A stretch of 64,000 bases of DNA from Halomonas borealis (GTDB lineage: Bacteria > Pseudomonadota > Gammaproteobacteria > Pseudomonadales > Halomonadaceae), in assembly GCF_004798905.1 (NCBI RefSeq), contig NZ_SDMO01000001.1, positions 124,001-188,000 of the forward strand, given 5' to 3'. Below are positions 16,827 through 25,657 of the stretch, piece by piece. The position numbers and the translations under genes were made by a program. A model generated the notes under the pieces. That model was not told the origin of the DNA, did no database searches, and saw only the letters and a list, made by a program, of their open reading frames with translations. Each line of letters starts with the position of its first letter. Position 1 is the stretch's first letter.

Positions 16827-18421
16827 TGCAGCTCTTAAACTCTTACCAGGCCATGGATGAACGGATCAACGGGCGCTGGGCCAGCGAGCTCGTTGCCGAA
16901 CTGCCCGAGCGGCTGAGCACGCGGGTGCTTGAACTGGCCGAGCGCCAGCCACGGCATGAGGCCATTGTCGACGACGAAGTGCGCTGGTGCTACGCCGAGT
17001 TGGCGGATGAAGTGCGCGCGGCCACCACCTGGCTGGCCGAGCTCGGGGTGCGCCCCGGCGACAGGTTGATGACGGTGAGCGAGAACTGCCGTGCGCTGGT
17101 GGTGCTGCTGTTGGCCGCCAGCGAGATGGATGCCTGGCTGGCGATTGTTAATTCGCGGCTGTCGGCCAAGGAGGTTGATCTGATTTGCGGCAACTGCGAG
17201 CCGCGGCGCATCGTTTACACAAGCGCGGCATCGCGCGATGCCGCCGAGCATGGTGTGCGTCACGGCGCTGAGAGCGTTCACCATGCCAGCCTTGGGGAGC
17301 TGATGATCGGTCCGCTTACCGACACTGCCACCGAGTCGGTGCACGCCAGTGGTGGCGAGCAGGTCGCAGCGATGATCTACACCTCGGGCACTACCGGCAC
17401 CCCCAAGGGGGTGATGCTGACCCATCGTGGCATTCTCTATATTGCCTCGATTTCCGGCGGCATGCGCCATCTTACCCAGGGCCAACGAGTCTACGGTGTG
17501 TTGCCGATGTCGCACGTGTTCGGCCTCGCCTCGGTGTGCGTGGGCTCGCTGTACAACGGCGCCTGCCTCTATCCGGTGCCGCGCTTCGAGGCACCGGTGC
17601 TGGTCGAGGCCTTGGTCGATGAACGCATCACCGTGCTTCAGGGTGTGCCGGCGATGTACGCGCGCATGCTCGATTATCTCACGCACCAGGGCGTGGCGCT
17701 GGATGCCCCGGCGCTGATCTACATCTCGGCTGGCGGTTCGCCACTTGACGCCGACATCAAGCGGCGCGTCGAGGCCGTCTTCGGCCAGACCCTGCACAAT
17801 GGCTACGGCCTCACGGAGGCCAGTCCGACGATCAGCCAGACGCGCATCAACGACACCCCCGCCAGCACCACCGTGGGTCGCGTCCTGCCACTACTCGAAT
17901 ACCGCCTTGAGCCGCTGGGCAACGTCGATGCCGAGGCGTCGGAGGCCGGCGAGCTGTGGGTACGCGGGCCCAACGTTATGCGCGGCTACTTTCGCCAGCC
18001 GGAAGCCACGCGGGCCTGTCTCGACGACGCGGGTTGGCTCAACACCGGTGACATCGCACGCGTCGACGCCGCCGGGGAACTGTATATCGTCGGTCGCAGT
18101 AAGGAGCTGATCATCCGTTCCGGCTTCAATATCTACCCGCCGGATGTCGAGGCGGTGATCAACGAGCACCCCGAAGTCACGCTCTCGGCAGTGGTCGGCC
18201 GCGAAGTGGCCGGCAACGAAGAGGTGATCGCCTTCGTCCAGTGCGCGACCGGGACCTCGCTGAACGAGGAGGCCTTGCGTACCTTCGTCGCCGAACGGTT
18301 GGCGCCCTACAAGCGGCCATGCGAGATATTCCTGGTCGATGCGCTGCCGGCAACTGCGACCGGAAAGATCCTCAAGGGCCGGCTTCGCCAGCAGGCGCAG
18401 GAGGGCTATCCGTATGACTGA
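16826..18421 (+). CDS. AMP-forming acyl-CoA synthetase (class I adenylate-forming)
   Basis: The 531-residue ligase activates a carboxylic acid to its CoA thioester through an acyl-adenylate. Core motifs are the P-loop YTSGTTGTPKGVMLTHRG (about residue 188), GYGLTEASP (A5), the hinge TGDIARVDAAGELYIVGRSKELIIRSGFNIYP and the C-terminal catalytic Lys in PATATGKILKGRL. It begins in the operon's TAATG overlap after GGGAGG. It would supply the CoA ester for the beta-oxidation enzymes here, the role PimA has in pimelate degradation. Chain length or ring preference cannot be read from sequence. Confidence 0.92.
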   Translation: MQLLNSYQAMDERINGRWASELVAELPERLSTRVLELAERQPRHEAIVDDEVRWCYAELADEVRAATTWLAELGVRPGDRLMTVSENCRALVVLLLAASEMDAWLAIVNSRLSAKEVDLICGNCEPRRIVYTSAASRDAAEHGVRHGAESVHHASLGELMIGPLTDTATESVHASGGEQVAAMIYTSGTTGTPKGVMLTHRGILYIASISGGMRHLTQGQRVYGVLPMSHVFGLASVCVGSLYNGACLYPVPRFEAPVLVEALVDERITVLQGVPAMYARMLDYLTHQGVALDAPALIYISAGGSPLDADIKRRVEAVFGQTLHNGYGLTEASPTISQTRINDTPASTTVGRVLPLLEYRLEPLGNVDAEASEAGELWVRGPNVMRGYFRQPEATRACLDDAGWLNTGDIARVDAAGELYIVGRSKELIIRSGFNIYPPDVEAVINEHPEVTLSAVVGREVAGNEEVIAFVQCATGTSLNEEALRTFVAERLAPYKRPCEIFLVDALPATATGKILKGRLRQQAQEGYPYD

Positions 18422-18872
18422 ACCTTCGACTTCCACGTGGACTTCGAACGACGCGCCTGATAGCGGCGAACCGTTCGGTTTCCAGTGCCTGTTAGGCATG
18501 CGCATCACTGACTGGGATACCGACCTAGCTGTGGTCGAGCTCGATGTCGGTGCGCAGCACCTCAACCGCAGCGACATTGTGCATGGCGGCGTGCTGACCT
18601 CGCTGCTGGATACCGCGCTGAGCCTGGCCGGTCTCTATTGCAGCGTGCCCGGTAACGTGCGCAAGGGGATGACGCTGTCGCTGACTACCACCTTCGTTGC
18701 ACCGGCGCGCAGCGGTTTACTGCGCGCCATCGGCTGTCGCCGTGGCGGCGGACGGGGGACCTTCATGGCCAGCGGTGAGGTGCTCGACGCCGACGGCAAC
18801 GTGGTTGCCCTCGGCGAGGGCACCTTCCGCGTGCGCCGCGCCAGCCAGTCGCCCGAGGGTGAGCCAGCATGA
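18414..18872 (+). CDS. PaaI-type hotdog-fold acyl-CoA thioesterase
   Basis: The 152-residue protein has the PaaI-family core NRSDIVHGGVLTSLLDTALSLAG, in which HGG and the following Asp are the active-site region, and GMTLSLTTTFVAPARSG. It would hydrolyse stalled or toxic acyl-CoAs and free CoA in the cytoplasm, as PaaI does in phenylacetate breakdown. Its ATG lies inside the ligase gene (8-bp overlap) and its stop overlaps the next start (ATGA), so the three genes are translationally coupled. Confidence 0.85.
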   Translation: MTEPSTSTWTSNDAPDSGEPFGFQCLLGMRITDWDTDLAVVELDVGAQHLNRSDIVHGGVLTSLLDTALSLAGLYCSVPGNVRKGMTLSLTTTFVAPARSGLLRAIGCRRGGGRGTFMASGEVLDADGNVVALGEGTFRVRRASQSPEGEPA

Positions 18873-19888
18873 CCGATGCCCTGTCCGCCCCGGCCGCGCA
18901 TGACTGGCGCGACACGCCGCTGTCCCGGCTATTGGATACCCGGCTGCCAGTGATGGCCACCGGCCTGCAGTGGCTGGCTAACGCCGATTACGTCGCCGCG
19001 GCGGTGAATGGTGGCATGATGGGCTTCATCACCGCCGCGAGTTTCCCCGACACCAGCGCGCTGCGCGACGAGATCCAGCGATGCCGTGAATTGCTAGACG
19101 GACGCGCCTTTGGCGTCAACGTCTCGATGCTTCCCAAGCTGCTGCCGGGTGATCGCACCGACGAGATCATGGCGCTGATCGCCGATGAGCGCATCACCGT
19201 GGTCGAAACCTCGGGGCGTGACCCGACGGCTTATGTCGCCGGCCTGAAGTCCGCCGGCTGCCGCGTGGTGCACAAGGTGCCACAGCTACGCCACGCGCTT
19301 AAGGCGGAGGTCGCCGGGGTCGATGCAGTGACCATAGTTGGTGCCGAGTGTGGCGGTCATCCCGGGGAATCGCCGGTCGGGACCCTCGTGCAAGGAGCGC
19401 TGGCCGCACGTACCCTGGCGATTCCCTTCGCCCTGGGCGGCGGTATCGCCACAGGAGAGCAGATCGTCGCGGCTCTGGCGCTGGGCGCTTCGGGAGTGGC
19501 CATCGGCACGCGCTTTCTCATCGCCGATGAAATCCCTGCTCATGTCGACTACAAGCGGCGCCTGGTCGAGGCCGAGCCCGGCGACACCACGCTGATCTTG
19601 TCGTCGGTGCGCAACTCGATGCGCGTGTTGCGCAACGATACCACCGCCACGGTACAGGCACTGGAGGGGCAGGGCGTCGACGATGTTCAGTCGTTACTGC
19701 CGTATGTTCGGGGCGCCCTGGGAAAGGCCGCTTATGCTAGCGGTGACTGGCGTCAAGGAGCGTTGTCAGTCGGCCAAGGCGTGGGGCTGATGACGTGTCG
19801 TGCGCCACTAGACAAGATCGTTGCCGCGCTCGAAGCCGAGGCGGATGCCGCCCTCGCCAGGCTGGGCGCCGGCGGTGAGCGCGGGTGA
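18869..19888 (+). CDS. Nitronate monooxygenase / 2-nitropropane dioxygenase-type FMN protein
   Basis: The 339-residue TIM-barrel flavoprotein has the NPD signature VGAECGGHPGE (family: EAGGH, catalytic His) and the FMN phosphate site ALGGGIATGEQIVAALALGASGVAIGTRFL. Family members oxidise nitronates, or reduce enoyl thioesters as in FabK. Its place inside an acyl-CoA operon makes an enoyl-CoA or related redox role plausible, but this is inference. ATGA overlap with the thioesterase and GTGA overlap with the membrane protein show tight coupling. Confidence 0.85.
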   Translation: MTDALSAPAAHDWRDTPLSRLLDTRLPVMATGLQWLANADYVAAAVNGGMMGFITAASFPDTSALRDEIQRCRELLDGRAFGVNVSMLPKLLPGDRTDEIMALIADERITVVETSGRDPTAYVAGLKSAGCRVVHKVPQLRHALKAEVAGVDAVTIVGAECGGHPGESPVGTLVQGALAARTLAIPFALGGGIATGEQIVAALALGASGVAIGTRFLIADEIPAHVDYKRRLVEAEPGDTTLILSSVRNSMRVLRNDTTATVQALEGQGVDDVQSLLPYVRGALGKAAYASGDWRQGALSVGQGVGLMTCRAPLDKIVAALEAEADAALARLGAGGERG

Positions 19889-21273
19889 TTCAGCCTGCGG
19901 GCGCGCGGCTGCTCGGTGGCACCATGCTGGCCACGCTGGTCGGTCTGGTGTTCGGCAATACCTGGGCTCACGGGCTGGCCGGGCTCTTGCTGGTGGGGTA
20001 CCTGTTGTCGCAGCGCGGGTGCTTGTCGCGCATGGCGCTGGGGCTGCTGGCCTTCGCTGGCGTGACCACGCTGGTTGCGCTATGGCGTAGTGATGACGTT
20101 TGGGTGTTGCTCGTCGACGCGGTCGGGCGCTTCGCCTTCTTTGCGACCTTCGTTGCCGCCCTAAGCTTGCTTCGGCTCCCCGCCTGTCGCTCGCATCTGG
20201 TACGTCAATGCGGCCAGGTGATGCTGCGTCAGCCGCCCACGCGACGCTATCCGATCCTGTCGCTGGGCTCGGGGTTGTTCGGGGTGATTCTCAACATCGG
20301 CGTGCTCAACCTATTTGCCGGGATGATCGAGCAGAGCAACACGCTGGCCGCGGCTGAGGGCCGGGATTGGGTCCAGAAGGCACGGCGGCGGCGCATGCTT
20401 ATGGCGCTGCTGCGCGGATTCTCGCTGGCGCCGCTGATCTCGCCGATGGGCATCGGCGTGGCGGTAATCCTGGCGAGCATGCCCTCGGTGCAGTGGCGCG
20501 AGCTGGCCCCCTACGCCTATGGTGCCGCCGCGGTGATCTTTCTCTGCGGCTGGATGGCCGATCACCTCGCCGGGCCCCATCCGCCGCGCCGCCTCGCACC
20601 TTCGTTGCCCCCTTCGCTGGCCCCGCTGCAACGTTTCTGCGTGTTGCTGGTGGGCATCGTGTTGCTGGTCTTCGCGGTATCTGCGCTGCTCGACGTGCGC
20701 CTGCCGGTTGCCACCTTGGTTGGTGCGCCGTTGGCTGCATGGCTGTGGCTGGCCTGGCAGCGTCGGACCCTGGGGGGATGGGGGGTGCTGCCGGCCGCCG
20801 TCACCTTCCATCGCCAGCTGCCGTGGCTGCTGGGACCGTTGGGCAGCGAAGTAGTGGTGCTGGGGTCGGCGGGCTATGTCGGTCACCTGTGGGTGGCATT
20901 GATCGATCCGCAGGCGCTGGTAGGGTCGCTGGGCTGGCTGGTACCGCTGGGTGCCTGGAATGCTGTCATCGCCATGTTGCTGGTGCTCGTCACCGCTCAG
21001 GTGGGGCTCAATCCTATCGTCAGCGTGACCTTGCTTGCCGGGCTTTTGCCGGCGCTGGAGATTCCCGGTCTGTCGCCGCCCCTGATCGGTGTATCGCTAA
21101 TGGTGGGCTGGTCGCTGGCACTGATGTCATCGCCCCTCACCGCCTCGATGGTGATCCTCTCACGCTTTTCCGGCGTCGCTTCGTGGCGTATCGGCTATCG
21201 CTGGAACGGTGCCTTCATGCTCGGTGTGGTGCCACTGATGGCGGCCTGGTTCCTGTTTGCCAACCTGCTATAA
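19885..21273 (+). CDS. Polytopic inner-membrane protein, family not recognised
   Basis: The 462-residue protein is almost wholly hydrophobic, with roughly ten to twelve predicted membrane spans. Features are a short arginine-rich cytoplasmic loop (KARRRRMLMALL) after GMIEQSNTLAAAEG, repeated re-entrant-like stretches (ISPMGIGVAVILASMP; LNPIVSVTLLAGLLP) and SSPLTASMVILSRFSG near the end. The layout recalls ion-transporter-superfamily carriers, but I cannot name a family. It starts with GTG overlapping the flavoprotein stop, so it is the last gene of the ligase operon and may be a second transporter or a membrane partner of the pathway. Confidence 0.75.
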   Translation: MIQPAGARLLGGTMLATLVGLVFGNTWAHGLAGLLLVGYLLSQRGCLSRMALGLLAFAGVTTLVALWRSDDVWVLLVDAVGRFAFFATFVAALSLLRLPACRSHLVRQCGQVMLRQPPTRRYPILSLGSGLFGVILNIGVLNLFAGMIEQSNTLAAAEGRDWVQKARRRRMLMALLRGFSLAPLISPMGIGVAVILASMPSVQWRELAPYAYGAAAVIFLCGWMADHLAGPHPPRRLAPSLPPSLAPLQRFCVLLVGIVLLVFAVSALLDVRLPVATLVGAPLAAWLWLAWQRRTLGGWGVLPAAVTFHRQLPWLLGPLGSEVVVLGSAGYVGHLWVALIDPQALVGSLGWLVPLGAWNAVIAMLLVLVTAQVGLNPIVSVTLLAGLLPALEIPGLSPPLIGVSLMVGWSLALMSSPLTASMVILSRFSGVASWRIGYRWNGAFMLGVVPLMAAWFLFANLL

Positions 21274-21380
21274 CAATTTCAGATTTAAGTTCCTCACAGC
21301 GAAATTTTGCATATACCCCCTATCTTCTCTTCCTCACTGATTCCCTCGTACTCCTTTGGTATAGGCCTGAATACTGGTTC

Positions 21381-21442
21381 TTGACGGCATGGTGTCGGCA
21401 ACTCTATCGTCTATAAAATTATGCGGAACGTGATTCCGCATA
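21381..21442 (+). promoter_or_regulatory. etfBA promoter with overlapping operator, site A
   Basis: TTGACG (21381-21386) and TATCGT (21405-21410) are spaced 18 bp and form a plausible promoter. Starting at the expected transcription start is a perfect 9-bp inverted repeat TATGCGGAA-N5-TTCCGCATA (21420-21442). Its right arm begins a match to the island motif (TTCCGCATAGAGAAAC, 21434-21449). This geometry fits repression by IclR; the assignment is inference. The surrounding 190 bp are AT-richer than the genes. Confidence 0.6.
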
Positions 21443-21465
21443 GAGAAACTTACTAGGAGGCGATC

Positions 21466-22218
21466 ATGAAAATCCTCGTCGCGGTCAAACGCGTCATCGA
21501 CTACAACGTCAAGATCCGCGTCAAGGCGGATCACTCCGACGTCGACCTGACCAACGTCAAGATGGCCATGAACCCGTTCTGCGAAATCGCCGTGGAAGAG
21601 GCGGTGCGGCTCAAAGAATCCGGAGAGGTGACCGAGATCGTCGTCGTGACCGTTGGCCCCAAGGCCGCCCAGGAGCAGCTGCGTACCGCGCTGGCGCTGG
21701 GTGCCGACCGGGCCATCCATGTTGAAACCGACGCGCGTGTCGACTCGCTGGCGGTGGCCAAGTTGCTCAAATCGGTCATCGATGACGAGCAGCCCGGCCT
21801 GACCATCCTCGGCAAGCAGGCCATCGACACCGACAACAACCAGACCGGCCAGATGCTCGCCGCCCTGACCGGGCTGGGGCAGGGTACCTTCGCCTCGAAG
21901 GTCGATGTCAAAGACGGCACCGTCGACGTCACCCGCGAGATCGACGGTGGCCTGCAGACCGTCTCATTGACGCTCCCGGCCGTGGTCACCACCGACCTGC
22001 GCTTGAACGAGCCGCGCTACGCCAAGCTGCCCGACATCATGAAGGCCAAGAAGAAGCCGCTCGACACGAAGACGCCCGAGGAGCTCGGCGTCGACATCGC
22101 CTCCTGGGTCAGCCTGGTGCAGGTCGAGACTCCGGCCGAGCGCAAGGGCGGGATCAAGGTCGGCTCGGTGGACGAGCTGGTCGACAAACTCAAGAACGAA
22201 GCCAAGGTGATCGCATGA
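21466..22218 (+). CDS. etfB: Electron transfer flavoprotein beta subunit
   Basis: The 250-residue EtfB pairs with EtfA to carry electrons from acyl-CoA dehydrogenases. It begins [20 protein letters not shown], has [22 protein letters not shown] (AMP-site signature region) and [29 protein letters not shown], all standard for EtfB. TAGGAGG precedes the ATG. Its stop overlaps the etfA start (ATGA). It is the first gene of an operon under operator A. Confidence 0.96.
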   Translation: MKILVAVKRVIDYNVKIRVKADHSDVDLTNVKMAMNPFCEIAVEEAVRLKESGEVTEIVVVTVGPKAAQEQLRTALALGADRAIHVETDARVDSLAVAKLLKSVIDDEQPGLTILGKQAIDTDNNQTGQMLAALTGLGQGTFASKVDVKDGTVDVTREIDGGLQTVSLTLPAVVTTDLRLNEPRYAKLPDIMKAKKKPLDTKTPEELGVDIASWVSLVQVETPAERKGGIKVGSVDELVDKLKNEAKVIA

Positions 22219-23153
22219 GCATTCTGGTCCTCGCCGAACATCACGATGGCCACCTGGCCGGGTCCACTGCCAGCGTTGTCGCCGCTGCACGGCAGATCGT
22301 CGACTCGAGCGGTGGCGATATCGACCTGCTCCTCGCCGGGGAAGACGTCGGCGCCATCGCCGAGCAGGCCGCCCGCCTCGACGGCGTGGCCCGGGTACGC
22401 GTCGCCGACCACGCCGTCTACGCTCACCAGCTCGCCGAGCCGCTGGCCGATCTGCTGGTCGCGTTGGCCGACGACTATTCGCATGTGCTGGCCAGCTCCT
22501 CGACCATCGGCAAGAACGTGCTGCCGCGCCTCGCCGCGCTGAAGGATGTCGCCCAGCTCTCCGACGTGCTCGATGTGGTCAGTGCCGACACCTTCAAGCG
22601 GCCGATCTATGCCGGCAATGCCATCGCCACGGTACAGAGCAGTGACGCGCTCAAGGTGATCACCGTGCGCACCACCGCCTTCGATGCGGTCGGCGAAAAT
22701 AACAGCGCTCCGGTCGAAGCCGTGGCCACGGTCGCCGACAACGCCCTATCGACCTTCGTCGGCGAGGAACTCGCCCAGAGCGAGCGTCCCGAACTGGGAG
22801 GCGCGCAGGTGGTCATCTCCGGCGGGCGCGGCATGGGCAACGGCGAGAACTTCCAGCTTCTCGACGGCATCGCCGACAAGCTCGGCGCGGCGATCGGCGC
22901 CTCGCGTGCGGCGGTGGATGCCGGCTTCGTGTCCAACGATATGCAGGTCGGGCAGACCGGCAAGATCGTCGCCCCGGAGCTGTACATCGCGGTGGGTATC
23001 TCCGGGGCGATCCAGCACCTGGCGGGGATGAAGGACTCCAAGGTGATCGTCGCCATCAATAAGGACGACGAGGCGCCGATCTTCCAGGTGGCGGATTACG
23101 GACTCGTGGGTGACCTGTTCCAGATCCTGCCGGAGCTCGAGCAAGCGTTGTAA
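22215..23153 (+). CDS. etfA: Electron transfer flavoprotein alpha subunit
   Basis: The 312-residue EtfA has the N-terminal ETF domain (residues 1-190) and the C-terminal FAD domain with [53 protein letters not shown] and [22 protein letters not shown]. It receives electrons from the three acyl-CoA dehydrogenases and delivers them to the EtfQO encoded downstream. It is translationally coupled to etfB. Confidence 0.96.
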   Translation: MSILVLAEHHDGHLAGSTASVVAAARQIVDSSGGDIDLLLAGEDVGAIAEQAARLDGVARVRVADHAVYAHQLAEPLADLLVALADDYSHVLASSSTIGKNVLPRLAALKDVAQLSDVLDVVSADTFKRPIYAGNAIATVQSSDALKVITVRTTAFDAVGENNSAPVEAVATVADNALSTFVGEELAQSERPELGGAQVVISGGRGMGNGENFQLLDGIADKLGAAIGASRAAVDAGFVSNDMQVGQTGKIVAPELYIAVGISGAIQHLAGMKDSKVIVAINKDDEAPIFQVADYGLVGDLFQILPELEQAL

Positions 23154-23324
23154 GGACCGCCCAGTACCCGCTCCTGCACGACAGCGGGGGTCGACGCTCC
23201 CGCTTCATCAACCCAAGCGCGACACGCGCAGGCCTGTCTAGCGTGACCTCCCCGGGATTCCGATGCTCGTCCAGCGGTCGCCGGAAGGGGGCTTCGCGCG
23301 GCTAAAAAAACAATGAGGACCCGC

Positions 23325-24590
23325 ATGTTCAAGCCCGTCAGACGAATAACAACCGTCACCGTCCTTGGTTCCACGCTGATGCTGCCGCTGGGAATGGCCA
23401 ACGCGCAGGCGACGCCCGATGATATCGAGGCCCTGCAGGCCCAGATGCAGGTATTGCAGACACAACTCGACGAACTCAAGTCAGAGCAACGAACCACCCG
23501 GGAAACAGTCGCCGCAGTCAGCGACGACGTCGTCACCCCCACGCCGAAAGGGGACCTGAAGATCGGCGAGACCACGCTGTCGATCGGTGGTTACATCAAG
23601 GCCCAGGCGACGCTGGCCAACAACGGTTATGGCGACGGCAAGGCCAGCGAGATCGTCACGCCCGGGTCCTTGCGCAGTGTCGACGAAGACCTGGGCAATC
23701 GCACCAGTTTCAGCGCTCGACAGAGTCGCCTGAACGTCGGTACTGCCACGCCGTTGGCCGGCGATACGCTCAAGACCTTCGTCGAGATCGACTTCTACGG
23801 TGCCGACGACGAGGCCAACGAGTTCGTAAGCAACTCCTACGCGCCGCGTCTGCGTCACGCCTATGGCAGCTGGGGCAACTGGCTGGCCGGCCAGACCTGG
23901 TCGACCTTCATGGACCTCAACGGCCTGGGTGAGATTGATGCCTTCGGCCAACATGCCAGCGTGATCTTCGCGCGCCAGGCGCAGTTACGCTACACCCAGC
24001 CCTTCGAGGGTGGCAGCCTGCAGTTCGCCCTAGAGAATCCGGAGGATGGCGGTGACGACCAGTCGGTTCCGGATATCGTCGGGCGAGTGAACGTCGATGG
24101 CGACTGGGGCCATGCGTCGGCGGCCGCGCTGGCCCGCCGCTTGACGGTCGACAATGGAGTCGACGACGACAACGAGTGGGGCGATGCCTACAGCGTGACC
24201 GGCCGCTTCCCGACCCTCGGCAAGGACGACATTCGCCTGCAGGCCAACTACGGTAACCTGGGGCGCTACATGGGCCTGCGCCCCTACCCGGACGCCCAGA
24301 CCGAGAACGGCGAAATCGGCGGCGTCGATGCCTGGGGCGCCTCGGCGATCTATCGCCACTACTGGAGCGATGAGTGGCGTAGTTCGCTGGCCTACTCGCG
24401 GACCGGGCTGGACGAGTCCGGCTCGGGCGACATGACCGACAGGTACGACACCACCTTCGTCAACCTGATGTGGTCGCCGATGGCGAACACCACTTACGGC
24501 ATCGAATACCAGCGCTTCGATCTCGAGGAAGTCGATGGTGATACCTTCGGTCTGGATCGGCTGCACGTGTCGGCGCAATACAACTTCTAG
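23325..24590 (+). CDS. DcaP-type outer-membrane porin
   Basis: The 421-residue protein has a signal peptide ending near MANAQA, then a coiled coil (DIEALQAQMQVLQTQLDELK), then a beta-barrel starting LSIGGYIKAQATL and ending in aromatic-terminated SAQYNF. This layout matches DcaP, the trimeric porin from the dicarboxylate locus of Acinetobacter that prefers negatively charged acids. It would admit the substrate to the periplasm. The second ATG (23325) has GAGGA upstream, the first (23313) does not. No promoter is obvious in the 171-bp gap after etfA, so it is likely transcribed with etfBA. Confidence 0.8.
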   Translation: MFKPVRRITTVTVLGSTLMLPLGMANAQATPDDIEALQAQMQVLQTQLDELKSEQRTTRETVAAVSDDVVTPTPKGDLKIGETTLSIGGYIKAQATLANNGYGDGKASEIVTPGSLRSVDEDLGNRTSFSARQSRLNVGTATPLAGDTLKTFVEIDFYGADDEANEFVSNSYAPRLRHAYGSWGNWLAGQTWSTFMDLNGLGEIDAFGQHASVIFARQAQLRYTQPFEGGSLQFALENPEDGGDDQSVPDIVGRVNVDGDWGHASAAALARRLTVDNGVDDDNEWGDAYSVTGRFPTLGKDDIRLQANYGNLGRYMGLRPYPDAQTENGEIGGVDAWGASAIYRHYWSDEWRSSLAYSRTGLDESGSGDMTDRYDTTFVNLMWSPMANTTYGIEYQRFDLEEVDGDTFGLDRLHVSAQYNF

Positions 24591-24624
24591 TTAGTCATCG
24601 CTGCCCGATCGTGACTGCCCTGGG

Positions 24625-24646
24625 GCCCCGCTTGCGGGGCTTTTTT
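24625..24646 (+). terminator. Rho-independent terminator after the porin gene
   Basis: GCCCCGC and GCGGGGC form a stem around TT and are followed by six T residues. It separates the plus-strand operon from the convergent crotonase gene. Confidence 0.9.
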
Positions 24647-24661
24647 CGGGGACGCGGGTAT

Positions 24662-25435
24662 TCACCGCCGGCGCGCAGCGCGAAAGGCGGCGATGCGCTC
24701 GGCGAACGCCGGCGAGGCCTTGCAGGCATCCTGCAGCCGTCCTTCACGCTCGAAGGTGGTGTCCAGGTTGGAGAACGCCGCGGCGCGCAGGGCCTGCTTG
24801 GTGTGGGCGATGGCCTGATGGGGCTGGGCGGTCAGCATGCACGCCCAGCGTAGCGCCTCGTCACGCAGCGACTCGTCATCGACCACATGATTGGCCAGTC
24901 CCAGCGTGCGGCAGGTGGCGGCATCGATCGGCGCGGCGGTGGCGGCCAGCTCGAAGGCGCGGACATGACCAACGCGCCGGACCAGATGCCAGGTGATGCC
25001 GCCATCGGGTATAAGACCGATGTCGATGAAGGCCAGCTTGAGGTAGGCCGAGTGCGCCATCAGCACTAGGTCGCTGGACAGCACATAGGCGACGCCGATG
25101 CCCGCCGCCGCGCCGTTGATCGCGGCGATCACCGGCTTGGGCATCTCGGTCATGCAGCGCAATGCCGGGGTGAACAGCGTGGCGAGGCGTTCGCTGGCCA
25201 GCGTCGAGGGGTTCGCTTCGAACTCGGTGATATCGGCGCCGGCGCAGAAGCTGGCGCCGTCACCGCTGAGCACCACGCAATGCACGCTGGGATCGTCGGC
25301 TGCCGCTTGCAGGGCATCGGTCAGTGCCAGGGCGGTGGTTTCGTTCAGTGCATTGCGGACCTCGGGGCGCGCTAGCCGAATCTCGACGATGGCGTTGTCG
25401 TGCCGGATTACCTCGACCGGGTCATGGGCGGACAT
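24662..25435 (-). CDS. Enoyl-CoA hydratase/isomerase (crotonase), PaaG/PimE-like
   Basis: The 257-residue crotonase has the CoA-binding segment GASFCAGADITEF, oxyanion residues in INGAAAGIGVAYVLSSDLV and FIDIGLIPDGGITWHLVRRVG, resembling PaaG-type isomerases that have IPDSGGTW. It would hydrate or isomerise an enoyl-CoA produced by the dehydrogenases. It lies downstream of etfQO on the minus strand after 222 bp, a gap holding a GC-rich hairpin near 25468-25487 and no other gene, so it may be the last gene of that transcription unit or have its own promoter. Confidence 0.87.
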   Translation of the reverse strand: MSAHDPVEVIRHDNAIVEIRLARPEVRNALNETTALALTDALQAAADDPSVHCVVLSGDGASFCAGADITEFEANPSTLASERLATLFTPALRCMTEMPKPVIAAINGAAAGIGVAYVLSSDLVLMAHSAYLKLAFIDIGLIPDGGITWHLVRRVGHVRAFELAATAAPIDAATCRTLGLANHVVDDESLRDEALRWACMLTAQPHQAIAHTKQALRAAAFSNLDTTFEREGRLQDACKASPAFAERIAAFRAARRR

Positions 25436-25657
25436 GGGGAGCCTCTTCAGTGCATTACAGGGAAGGTGCCGGGCGTGAGCCCGGTACTATGGTGGCCTGT
25501 CTGAAAATTGCCTGCGCTTGCCCATGTGGTGTTTAACATCGGCGTGGGCGAGAGTCGGATTAAGCGACTCATTTACGACGTGTAATCTCCGTACTTGCTC
25601 CAGTGTTTGCCTTGTCTGGTCTTTGCTTGTCGAATTTCAGACAAGACCGAAACCTTT

